From Hydnum rufescens UP504 (lineage: Eukaryota; Basidiomycota; Agaricomycetes; Cantharellales; Hydnaceae): a DNA stretch of 64,000 nt. The notes under the pieces are model-generated. The model was not told the origin of the DNA and did no database searches. It was given only the letters and a program-made list of their open reading frames with translations. Location of the stretch: assembly GCA_014904985.1 (NCBI GenBank), contig MU129085.1, positions 58,626 through 122,625 of the forward strand. Reading direction: 5' to 3'. This document shows, one piece after another, positions 48,081-57,591 of the stretch. The position numbers and the translations under genes were made by a program. How positions within the stretch are numbered: the stretch's first letter is position 1; every line of letters begins with the position of its first letter.

Positions 48081-48731
48081 CTCTGCACCTCATCTCCCCC
48101 ACCAAGCATCATGGGCACATCCCATGCACCCCCCTATCACCATCCATGCCCATGCCCAGCATGGGGTGAGGTATCTGCACTTGCAGACTATCAATACACA
48201 GTTGGGAACCAAAAAAACTTACAATACTTGACACAAACAGTACCTGCACTCTATCCAGGCCCCCCACCACCCTTGGTCATGCAAGGTACAGAGGCTGGAG
48301 TGTCCAGCAGCCCAGAGGTTATGTTGGCAGTGGTTGAAATGTGGCAAGAACATTGCGGCAATTGTTAGGGGTATGGGTACTGCCAAAACAGAAATGGGGG
48401 TCTTGACATGGATCCCCCCTACTGCCTTCCCCTCTCATCGGAATTCCTTATAATTTTTCTGGGTTGTAGATGACATTATTCTCTATGTATATATGAAGTT
48501 TGGGCCCGAACGGCCATCTGTAGCATGCAAAATCTCAAATTTACTCACTTCACAGCAATTGTTGGGTAACAAATAGTAGATCAATATGATACTAGGGCTA
48601 GTACTGTAGACAAGATTCACTATGAACAAATATTCAGTGTTACCTGAGAGTGAAGGGGAAAGATTCTCGGCAAGATTTGGGGTGTGATTTTTGGGACAAA
48701 TTCAGGTGAATCTCCGCAGCCAAATGGACCC
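48081..48731. other. Right end of the composite transposon
   Basis: Non-coding 3' part leading to the right terminal inverted repeat. 48100-48360 is a proline/histidine-rich open stretch that may be the last part of the pogo tail. From 48400 on nothing is recognisable until the terminal repeat (about 48640-48731). Confidence 0.5.
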
Positions 48732-50203
48732 TAAGCACTTGCAATTGCAATTTTACATTGAGGTGCAATATTATTCCCTACCATGGAGTTCTAGTACATG
48801 ATAACCAGCAAACGACCTCTGGCCCATCACTAGCATGTGATTGCAGGGATCAACATACTGTACCCACTTGAAGTCTAGCAGTTTGCCGCATCACAAGCTG
48901 GAAAAAGCTGCTAGAACCAATAGCAATTGTGTCACATTGCAGTCATGGCACTGCTAGCTACCATGGGGTGTCACAGGCACTCAGGAAATCGGCCAAGCAC
49001 TGGGATAGAGGCTCTGGGGTGATACATACTGCAGAAACTGAATTTTTACTCTGGACAAGGTACTTTTGCAAAAAAAAAATGGCCAAAGTGAACGGGTGAA
49101 TACTCAAATGGTCTAACAAACAATAGAATGAGGGGGTGGTTGAACAAATGAGAGAGTCAGCGAAGTCATATATAAAAAAAGATTGGAATGGGGACCCTTT
49201 AGGCAAATGGGTTTCGGCTGGGAGGATTAAAGAATCAAGTCACACTCAAGGCCCTTTCACTGCTATGTCACACTGCTGGACACCCCCTGCTGCTATGGGA
49301 GATAGCACAATTGTCATGTCACAAAAAAAATTCTGCTGCTAGACTTCGAGTGGGTACAGTACCGTTGACTACGAACTGCAGGATTTCAGCTGGAACGGTG
49401 GCTCCAAAGAGGACCAGGCATTCCTATTGCCATATGGCACCTTGTTGGGATGAATATATGCTTGCTTACCTAATGTATATACTTTGTGTTTCTCTCCTAC
49501 ATGTATGTATAGCTTCTGCTGAGCAATGTTGCTCATCACTTCTCACTTTTTTTGAATTTTTGGCCTAGATGATCTGGAGGCTTTAATTCCAACTTTATTG
49601 CCTTTGCCCAACCAAGGTCACCTATATTCCATACTATCCATATGTCATTCTGTCCCTCCTGGCTCTTGGCGAATGTACATAGGGTCTCATTCATCTACCC
49701 CCCTTCTCTCCACTACTTACCATGATCACTACACCTGACAAGGACTCTTTTTCACATTCATCTCTTGTAACACTGTATTTGGCTCCACTGTCCATGTATT
49801 GTCTTATGTCTCATTCCTCCATCATGACGCCCACTCTTAATACAGAATATTGACTATCACGAAATGGTGTGGCAGTCTCTAGAAAGGAGATGATCTATTC
49901 ACGAGACCCAGAGCACTGAGCGACTCACAATGTTCCGGTGCCCCCACTCCTACATGTTCATAAAGAGGAGTGGTCCAGTTTGCAATGGCCTCTTGGGGAC
50001 AGGAATAGGGTTAAAGCATGTTTCTACAAAGCACGAACTATGCAAACAGGAGAGCTGGTGTCATGGATGTAATAATGGATAATTTTAAATTTCAAGCAAT
50101 GGCAGCCACAGTGGGCTTGAACGCTTCCTCCTCTACAACAGACCACATCCTCTCTATGACTTCGACATGCGTCACACCCGATAATGGTGTGGTTCCATAA
50201 TGA
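48732..50203 (+). repeat. Dispersed repeat R1, copy d: displaced upstream flank of gene D, CpG-decayed
   Basis: From GAGGTGCAATATTATTCCCTACC (48759) this follows R1 copy b through AGCTGGAACGGTGGCTCC (49389), CCTAGATGATCTGGAGG (49563), TATTCCATACTATCCATAT, ...TGTTCATAAAGAG, GGAGAGCTGGTGTCA and GATAATGGTGTGGTTCC (50180). An AT-rich insert of about 110 bp lies at 49446-49560. At site after site the CpG of copies a and b is TpG or CpA here. It is non-coding and originally continued the promoter side of gene D. Confidence 0.75.
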
Positions 50204-50589
50204 AAGAAAGAGATGACTCACCATGGAGGAGGAGGAGAAGTCTTGTTTATATACTGCATCTGGCTGCCAGCAGGCGCCGAGGGTGCTCTTGTACCAGTAG
50301 GTAAACATACAATCGAGAGTAGGAATAAGAACTAAGTACAAAATTGAATCTTTCTTTGAGTTGGCTGGGGTGGGGATGGGGTTGTAGGTGCAGGGGGTGG
50401 GGTTGGTTGTGGGGATGACATTGGTAGTGGCCATGCATGCGGCCATTGGAGAGAAATGAGAATAGGAATAAAATAAAATAGCACTTTCTACACAGCTCCT
50501 TGGGGGGTTATGGTCTCGCTGGTTGTGTGTGGTGTGGGGTGGCAGTCCCCCACAGTGTTGTCCATATCGCCTGGGCCATCTGTCATCCA

Positions 50590-53500
50590 TCAGTGTTTGT
50601 CAAGGGCACCAGAGGTGATGAGGAATGTCGTGAGACAAATGATCCCCACACTGCTTCCCAGGAGGACATTGATTTTGCATTCGTCTGCATCTCTGAGGAT
50701 GTGACAGTCATCATTGTACAGTTCACATTCCTGCAGGAGGTGAGACCGTGTCTGTAAGTCCACCCCGCACAGGCATGCTGTGGACTCAGCTTCTACATGG
50801 CAGGCATAGTATTCGCCCAGGTGTGCATGGCCTGTCTGACATTGGACAGATCTGCTGAGGGCCTTTCGGCTCAGCTCCAGGAAATGCCTCGTTGGCTTGA
50901 GTGATGGTTTGATGCAGTTGGCGGCAGTGAAAGTGCTGTGGTGTCTCTCTGCTGATGCCCATTCCATGACCCAATTTTGTGATAGGGCCCAACATTGGGA
51001 GCTGCTGACAAAGGAGGTGGAGGAGTACTGGGGGAAGGTGGGTGCGAGTTTGGATCCTGACTTTGCACATTTGTCGGCTAGTTCGTTCCTGATTATGCCC
51101 TCATGGCTGGGGGCCTAGTTGATGAAAATATTGATATTCAGTTTGTGGTCAATAATATCAAGTATTGCTGCACAGAATCTTCTGGAGCAGTCTTGAGTCT
51201 TGCCTCGGCTGCCATCAAATATCCTATATATTGCACCTGTGTTATCAATGTAGAAATTGATCTTCTTCACATTTTCAAGGTGGTTGCTGCAAAGGATGAG
51301 GTGGTGTGTCTGCTCTGCTGCAGATGCTAGGGCCTCCATTTCCACATCATAGACTTCCACCTTGGCCCCCAGTGCCCCTGCTGAGTCAAGGATGATGCAG
51401 TTCTTGTGGTAAGCCACCAAGCCAAAGCCTGTTCTGCGGACCCCTTGTTTGGTGGTAAGGGACCCGTCAGTGTATACCAGGCGGTATTCAGGGTTGAAAG
51501 CAATAGATTGGATAAACTCAATGTGTTTTTCCACCCATTCCTTTTTAAAGCATTGGCCAGGTGTTGTCGGGGGGGTGCAGATGCTGATCTGGTCTTTAAG
51601 GTTGTCATTGAAGTGGGTCCTCCACCAAGGGGGTTCAGCAAAGGAGTTGATTCTCTCGGACTTTGGAACCTGGCATTGTGCAATTTGGATGAGTCATGTG
51701 GAAAGTGATGTCTCAGCTTTTGCTTCAGCTGCGGCCTTTCTAACTGGGTTGCTGTAGTTACAAACAGCTGGTCGGGATGGAAGGGGTGGGGTAGACCTTG
51801 GGATGAGGCCTGTTGGGAGTGTGGTGGCTGGCATATGAGCAACAATGGGGTTGCGGCTGTCCAGTCTCATGAGGCAAGTTGCTGCACGGTCATTGTAATA
51901 GTTGAGGAGCAGGGGGATTGGGGGCATAGATGCTTCGATTTCCATGGCATATATCAGGGTTGTACAGAATGCCCCTGTAATATGATGTATGGCTTTATTT
52001 TTCACAACCATGAGTGGGCTCACCAGGCTACTCAACCCATTCCACCATGCTGTGCTAGCATAGGTCATCATGGGTAATATGGCCCCCCTATACAGGTTGC
52101 ATAGGTGTAGTTGATTGAGGCCCTGGATTGAGTTGCTGAGCATGCCAAGTGCATCAGCTGCTTTCGCTGCCTTTGTGGCTGCTTTCTTGACCTGGGTTCT
52201 GAATGTGAGCCATCGGTCAAACCAAACCCCAAGCCATTTGATTGTTGGGGTTTGTTTAATGGTCTGGGTCACATGGGGGTTGTCGGTGGGCAAGCTGATG
52301 TCCGGCAGGTTGGTCATGCCCATCCTTCTGCTTTTTGTATGGTGGATCAGTTCTTTTTTAAGTGGGTCAATCATTAAGCCACGGTCACCTAGCCAGTCCC
52401 TGGCCACTGCAAATGCCACTTTGAGGAGCATGACATTCATCTCCAGGGACTTGGATGCTACCAAGAATTTACCATCATCAATGTAGACAAAGAGGCTCAC
52501 TGCAGATGCTCTGGCCGTCTGCATGGGTGTTGAGGTGTGCTAGCACCTTTTCTTGGACATATTCTGTTAGGGGGGCAGAGAAGAAAGCTGCCAGTACCAG
52601 CGAGACACAGGAGCCCTGGGGGATCCCAGTTTCAACAGGGAGTAGACTGTCGTGCTTGCCATCTAGACAGAGAGCCATGGAGCAGTCTGATAAGAATGAG
52701 GAGATCCACCGGACCACTGGGAGAGGGACATGTTTATCCTGAAGAGAGTGGAGGAGCACCCCCTGTGGGACAAAATCAAAATACCCTGTGATATCAAAAG
52801 TGAGTGTGGACGTGTTGAGTTTGTGATTCCATGCAGCCTCAATATCATGAATCGAGGCAAGGATTGCATCATCTGCTGAGCAACCTGGAATGCTGCCGAA
52901 CTGGTTTGGTGGCAGCATGCCATGTTCCACTGCCCAGAATGATAGGCAGCAAGCCTGCAGGCATTCAAGGACCTTCCCCAGTACTTCTAGGAGCTGGATA
53001 AGGTGATAAGCCCTTGGTGCTGAGTAATTGGGTTTATTTGGTTTGCATAATGCAACTGCCACAGACATCCTCCACAGGCGGGGGTGGTGACCGATATCTG
53101 CGGCTGCTGAAATTAGCCAGAATATCTCATCTTCTGCAGAGGACCAGGCCAAGCAGTATGCAAGGCCTGTCAAACCGCTCATTCCTGGGGCATTGGATGT
53201 TGCTGCTGAGAATAGGGCATCACGAACTTCACCCCTCTTCACTGGTTTGTAGGTGATATCATCATGGTGGGGTAGCATGTCTGGAGGTCATCGTCTGTGA
53301 TCTCTAGTTGTCATGGGAACAGGACACTATGCAGGAGGTTGCATTTCTCCTTGTGGAGGATTGCTGGGGGCTCGCCTGGGCCCTGGGACAGTGCAGGTGA
53401 TGGGTATATGCGAGAGCCTGATGTCCAGTGGCAGAAGTCCCAGAAATTCTGGGCCATGGCTTTTTCTACTTTATCAGTGTAGAAATTCTTCTTCTCTGAC

Positions 53501-54660
53501 TTCACCAGGTGGTCAAAGATGTTCTTGGCATGCTGGATCTCTTGGGAAAGTACTGCACTGACCTCTTCATGAACTCTGAAGAATTCACATGCTGCCTTGC
53601 GAGACTCATTGATCTTGTCCCGAGCATTGCTTAGGCGACTGGACCACCATGGTTTAGATCGTTTGGAGGGCTTGCACCTTGGCACTGCCACCTCAGCTGC
53701 TGCCACCATGCATGCTTGTAGCATCACAGTGGCCTGGTCGACCTCCACAGGTGATACTTGGCATAGTTGATGGTCCCTGAGGGGTCCAAAGACTTTTTCA
53801 TAATCTAGTTCATCAGTATGAAGGTTCTTGGTGAGGGTTTTGGTGAAGAGTGGACTGTCCACCTCTTTCCAATTCCACTTGAGTTCAACTACATCCACCA
53901 TTTTGACGTCATCGTTCCCTACTGAAAAAGTTGTTGCGAAGTGGTCTGATCCACAGCAATTGTCAGCATCAATTTTCCAGCCATTTATCCTCCCTATGTC
54001 AGCAGCAGCATTGTTTAAGAAGGATAGGTCAAGTGGGGTGAAGAACTGCCCACAGAATGACTGGTAGGTCATCTGGTTATGGGTATTTAGCAGGTTGAAG
54101 TTATTTTCCCCCAACCAGGTGACTGTCTCACGAGCCCTCAGGGAGGGCTGGCCTTCCATATCCCTCCAGAGAGGGTGGTGGAGGTTCCAGTCCCCTGTTA
54201 GTATGGTGGGGGTCAAGAAGTCCTGAGCCATATTATGGAGATGGTCAGCTGCATACTCACCTTCTGGGGATGCTGGTTGATTATATAAGTTAATTATGTG
54301 GGTTGACGCAAGTGCTGAGCCATTGCGTTTAATATCTAGGACCATTATATCGAGGTCGTTAATAATGTCAGTGCATAGAGTGACATCAAGGTTAGCTTCT
54401 ATGCGGTGGTAAGCCATGACACATGGCCTCGTGTCATCCGGGATTGTTGCACAGGGTAGGATGGGTTGTCATCCTAGCATACTTACTCCACCTCTTGCAT
54501 TGTCTCTGCCAATGGCACCATACCAAGGCTCCTGGAAAAGGATAATGCTATAGTTATTGTTAGAAGTGGATGCATGGTGTAATGCTGTGTGACCATTTTG
54601 GTTTGAGTGAGCTACATTTAGGCTGAATACATTAATAGGGGTAGAGGGTGTAATATTCAT
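50590..54660 (-). pseudogene. LINE ORF2: endonuclease, reverse transcriptase, RNase H (interrupted)
   Basis: Endonuclease: NVFSLNVAHSN and IILFQEPWYG (54620-54520), TGDWNLHHPLW and SDHFATTFS (53930 region), with a TGA at 54469-54471 inside one continuous frame. Reverse transcriptase: GMSGLTGLAY, CLLPNQFGSIPG-type fingers, TFDITGYFD (first Asp, about 52790), GIPQGSC, and FVYIDDGKF with the YIDD catalytic box (about 52480). RNase H: VYTDGSL, DVEMEAL and FYIDNTGA (51480-51230) carry the D-E-D residues. C-terminus: CLCGVDLQTRSHLLQEC (about 50770), a CCHC-like motif. Frame shifts occur near 53290, 52490, 51700 and 51110. Catalytic motifs remain legible. Confidence 0.82.
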
Positions 54661-56468
54661 TGGGATTGGGGTGGGGGGGGCTCATTTACAGTACTGTTGT
54701 CCTCAACCATATCTTCTGCCTCCTGCTGAGACAGTTCCACTGGGCCCTTGGCTGTCTTCTTGCACATGGTCTTCCATTTGCCTGCCTTGAATGCCGGTCT
54801 CTGGGTGGCTGTGTTAGTGGGCACTGCTGGCATACCTGTGCTTTTTTGCATGGCTTGATCAGCTGGTGGGCGCATGGGCCCTTTACCTTTCATTTTTGCA
54901 GTTTCTTTGCCTTTCCCTGGGATTGGTCCACCTCCTGGGGTTTTGGGGGCACCTGGTGTTGCACGACCTTCTTTGTGCTTACGCATGGGGAAATTTTTGT
55001 CAGTAGAGGCGTGATCCCTGTGGCAGTCAATACACTTGGCTGGGACCCCCACTGGGTGATTGTGTGTGTCGTGGTCGGCTGTGGGGGCTGAACAGGTCTT
55101 ACACCTGTCACCATTCCTGCAGGTTGCAGTGCTGTGGCCAATGGACCCACATTTCTTGCAGTACCATATTGGGGCCCGGTCTTCGTATCTAGTAATTGTA
55201 CATGCCTCCCCAAAGATGAAGACTCGCCTAATGTTTAGTAGGGTTCTTGCATCCTCCGCATTAGCAAAAGAGAAGACAACCATCCCCATTGTCTTCCGAT
55301 TTTCTGTACCTGCACTACCTAGCCAAATGGGTTTTGCATACTGGCCCATGAGTCGATATGCAACACATTGCTCTGCAAATTCCTCCATCACATCCTCCGC
55401 ATCATATGGTTCCCCAGACAATGAGAAGGATTGTGTGGGGACCCCATTTAGTTTCACCTTATGATATTCGACATCAGGATGAGCGTCTGTAAGGAACTCA
55501 CCTTCTGTGTTACCGATAAGTGCATTGACGATAGTGTCTTCGTATGTCATGAGGTCTACTGCTGAGCAGCCGTCAGCCGCTATGACAATTGGGTTACCTG
55601 TGTGGGACCAGGAGATCCCCGCCACACATATATTTTCTGGGGCTTCTTCCATTTCTACACTAAGGTTAATTTTTTCTCTCAAGAACCATCCTTGTACCTG
55701 TTTTTCAACTGGGAGCTTCGGCTTAAACTCCACTATTAGGCAGCCTGGATGGCCATGTTGGGTTGGGTTCACTGGTGTCAGGCGTGGGGGGAGTGCCCAT
55801 TGCCTTTCCATTGATGGTTTGAATGGCATGGGATTTGCTGATGGGGTCATCCATTGAGGCTTCGACCTGTTGGGGCTCACCTGTGGGGCACATTGACTTG
55901 CATTTGTGCCAGGCCGTGGCAGTGGTGCAGGTGTCAGGGGGTTGACAGGAAATCCTGTGATATTTAGTAGTGATGATGACAGATTTTGTGCCAGGGTCAT
56001 ACTGGCTTCGAGGGATCTTGCCAGGGCCTCTGTAGTACAGTGCTCCTCATGGCAAATGCAAGCATATATATCATGTACCTTTGATTTTATTGATTCATCC
56101 CTATCAACCAGTGTGGTTAGGGCTTCATTATCATGCATATACTGCATATCCAGGGTATCCCAGGTTTCACATATGGTCTGTTTGACAAGCGCAAACCGTT
56201 CAATTAGTTGTTGCTCACTTTGGGGGTTTTCCGCCTCAACGGGCTGTGTGATGTCAGTTAAGATTTTTTCCTGGATGTCGCTGGCCTGGGAGGCTATCTC
56301 CTGGTTCAGCGCCCTTGCTGGGATACTTTGTCTCTTTTGGCCGAAGGCCTTCACTGCTTTTTCACAGAGGGACTCATGTGCGGAGTCCACTAGTGCCTTG
56401 TGTTTAGCTGTGCTTGACCCGGGGGTCTTTTTTGGTTTTGCGACACCCTCAGTGGAGAGCGGGGACAT
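54657..56468 (-). CDS. LINE ORF1: nucleic-acid-binding Gag-like protein
   Basis: An intact 603-codon frame. The N-terminal third is charged and helical (KALVDSAHESLCEKAVKAF), the middle is proline-rich, and a central domain (about residues 270-430) precedes a zinc knuckle CKKCGSIGHSTATC (CX2CX4HX4C, about 55150), followed by two cysteine/histidine clusters (CKTC...HDTHNH and CIDCHRDHAS). The C-terminus is Lys/Pro-rich. By analogy with Tad and related LINEs it would coat the element RNA in cytoplasmic particles and help target-primed reverse transcription. It overlaps the ORF2 start by about 4 bp (ATG 54658-54660, ORF1 stop 54657-54659), a typical coupled arrangement. Confidence 0.75.
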   Translation of the reverse strand: MSPLSTEGVAKPKKTPGSSTAKHKALVDSAHESLCEKAVKAFGQKRQSIPARALNQEIASQASDIQEKILTDITQPVEAENPQSEQQLIERFALVKQTICETWDTLDMQYMHDNEALTTLVDRDESIKSKVHDIYACICHEEHCTTEALARSLEASMTLAQNLSSSLLNITGFPVNPLTPAPLPRPGTNASQCAPQVSPNRSKPQWMTPSANPMPFKPSMERQWALPPRLTPVNPTQHGHPGCLIVEFKPKLPVEKQVQGWFLREKINLSVEMEEAPENICVAGISWSHTGNPIVIAADGCSAVDLMTYEDTIVNALIGNTEGEFLTDAHPDVEYHKVKLNGVPTQSFSLSGEPYDAEDVMEEFAEQCVAYRLMGQYAKPIWLGSAGTENRKTMGMVVFSFANAEDARTLLNIRRVFIFGEACTITRYEDRAPIWYCKKCGSIGHSTATCRNGDRCKTCSAPTADHDTHNHPVGVPAKCIDCHRDHASTDKNFPMRKHKEGRATPGAPKTPGGGPIPGKGKETAKMKGKGPMRPPADQAMQKSTGMPAVPTNTATQRPAFKAGKWKTMCKKTAKGPVELSQQEAEDMVEDNSTVNEPPPPQSQ

Positions 56469-56540
56469 CAGAGATGGATTTAAAGTCGCTATGAGACTAG
56501 GAAGGATAGTGGTAAATGTAGCTACTCTGATCTAAGTCGT

Positions 56541-57591
56541 TAGACTTTCGATTTTTTCCCCCGGCAGTTCGCGGTGGTGAGTTGGGCGTGACTCGCCGTG
56601 GACTTGGGGATGAAAGGCGGATGAAGGAATTTGATCCCGGTTCCCCTGCCGCCCTCATGGGGGCTCCTCAACATCCTCGGACACACGGAATTCATGTCAC
56701 GGTGCTGCGCTCCCATAGCCTGGAATTCCGAGACCTCTTCCCTCATTTCGCTGTGCATCCGCTTACGGTCGTCTGTCGTGCTGCGTGTCTGGCCACCAAG
56801 TGCTCATTATACAATCATACGTGCTCCATTTGCCATTCGCGCACAAGAAATTTCAAGCACACTTTGAAAAGGTTTTCGGCGTTGCAGCCTTCTGGAGGTT
56901 GAGTGGCGGTTGCGTGGGGAGCCCGCGGACGAAGAGGCTGGGAGGATGCAACAGAGGGCCCGACAGATCATTCGTACCGAAATGGGGGTGCGGGATCAGC
57001 TGGTGACTCCGATCGCGAGCCTGATAAGAGAAAATGGCATCAACCCCCATGATATAATGATTATAATGATTCCTGCGTTCAGATTCGTCGAGGAGAACTG
57101 CAATTTTGACTGCAGCTCAAGATAACATTGCAGAAGCCAATATCAAATCGGAAGACAAGGCCACCGTGGTAGAAAGGATATATTCCAAGCTTAATATTAG
57201 ACAAACATTGATCCAATGCCCGTGCTTGCGTAGACCTGAGGAACTATTGGGGCGGGGCCACGAAGGCCATCTGATTATGTCAGCAGCTTCCTACTTATTG
57301 ACCAGTCGACGTGGGATCGACTGTCCCCACAGTCAGACTGCTCCGAGAACGGATCTCTGGCCTTTCGGACAGATATGAGAGTGGTGCCACTCGCTAATTC
57401 TGAAAGCGCAATGCAGAGTACCTTTCCAATTTTGGATGGGAAGCACCGGACCGGGGACTTCGCAACAGGGTCTCTGCCTCGTGGCAAACTGATCTCCGCT
57501 TCTTCGCGCATCGGTTGCTAGACAATCGCAACACCTTCTATTGTATCCGAACGTCTGCGCCATCCATCATTTCCAGGCTCTCTCACATCCC
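56541..57591. other. Upstream region of NLR gene B, no gene seen
   Basis: CpG-rich sequence between the LINE 5' end and gene B. A 106-codon plus-strand frame (56582-56902) has no recognisable domain and may belong to a LINE 5' leader or to an older gene fragment. 56900-57590 likely includes the promoter of gene B. No repeats or RNA genes recognised. Confidence 0.4.

Larger units (their letters stand above)
39085..48731. mobile_element. Composite DNA transposon, PIF/Harbinger-type with an internal pogo-type gene
   Basis: The left terminus GGGTCCGTTCGGCTACAAAA (39085) is matched as an inverted repeat by the right terminus, whose reverse complement is GGGTCCATTTGGCTGCGGAG (ending 48731). About 50 bp of imperfect similarity follows (ATTCA, CC, AAT.TTGTCC). 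The flanks are TTA on the left and TAA on the right, that is a TA or TWA target. Inside lie a Myb/SANT-like gene (+), a DDE_4-type Harbinger transposase (-) and a pogo-type DDE_1 transposase (+). The empty site is visible at about 32180-32200. The interior is strongly CpG-poor. Two unrelated transposases in one pair of ends imply nesting, but I could not define pogo ends. Confidence 0.75.
50204..56540 (-). mobile_element. Tad-like non-LTR retrotransposon (LINE), nearly full length
   Basis: In 5' to 3' order on the minus strand: a zinc-knuckle ORF1, an apurinic-type endonuclease, reverse transcriptase, RNase H and a C-terminal cysteine motif. This order matches the fungal Tad1 group. The 3' end falls around 50203, inside repeat R1, next to a GAAAGAAAGAGA stretch that may be the tail remnant. 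The 5' end lies near 56540, where CpG content jumps. ORF2 is interrupted, so the copy is not autonomous now. I could not identify a target-site duplication. Confidence 0.8.
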
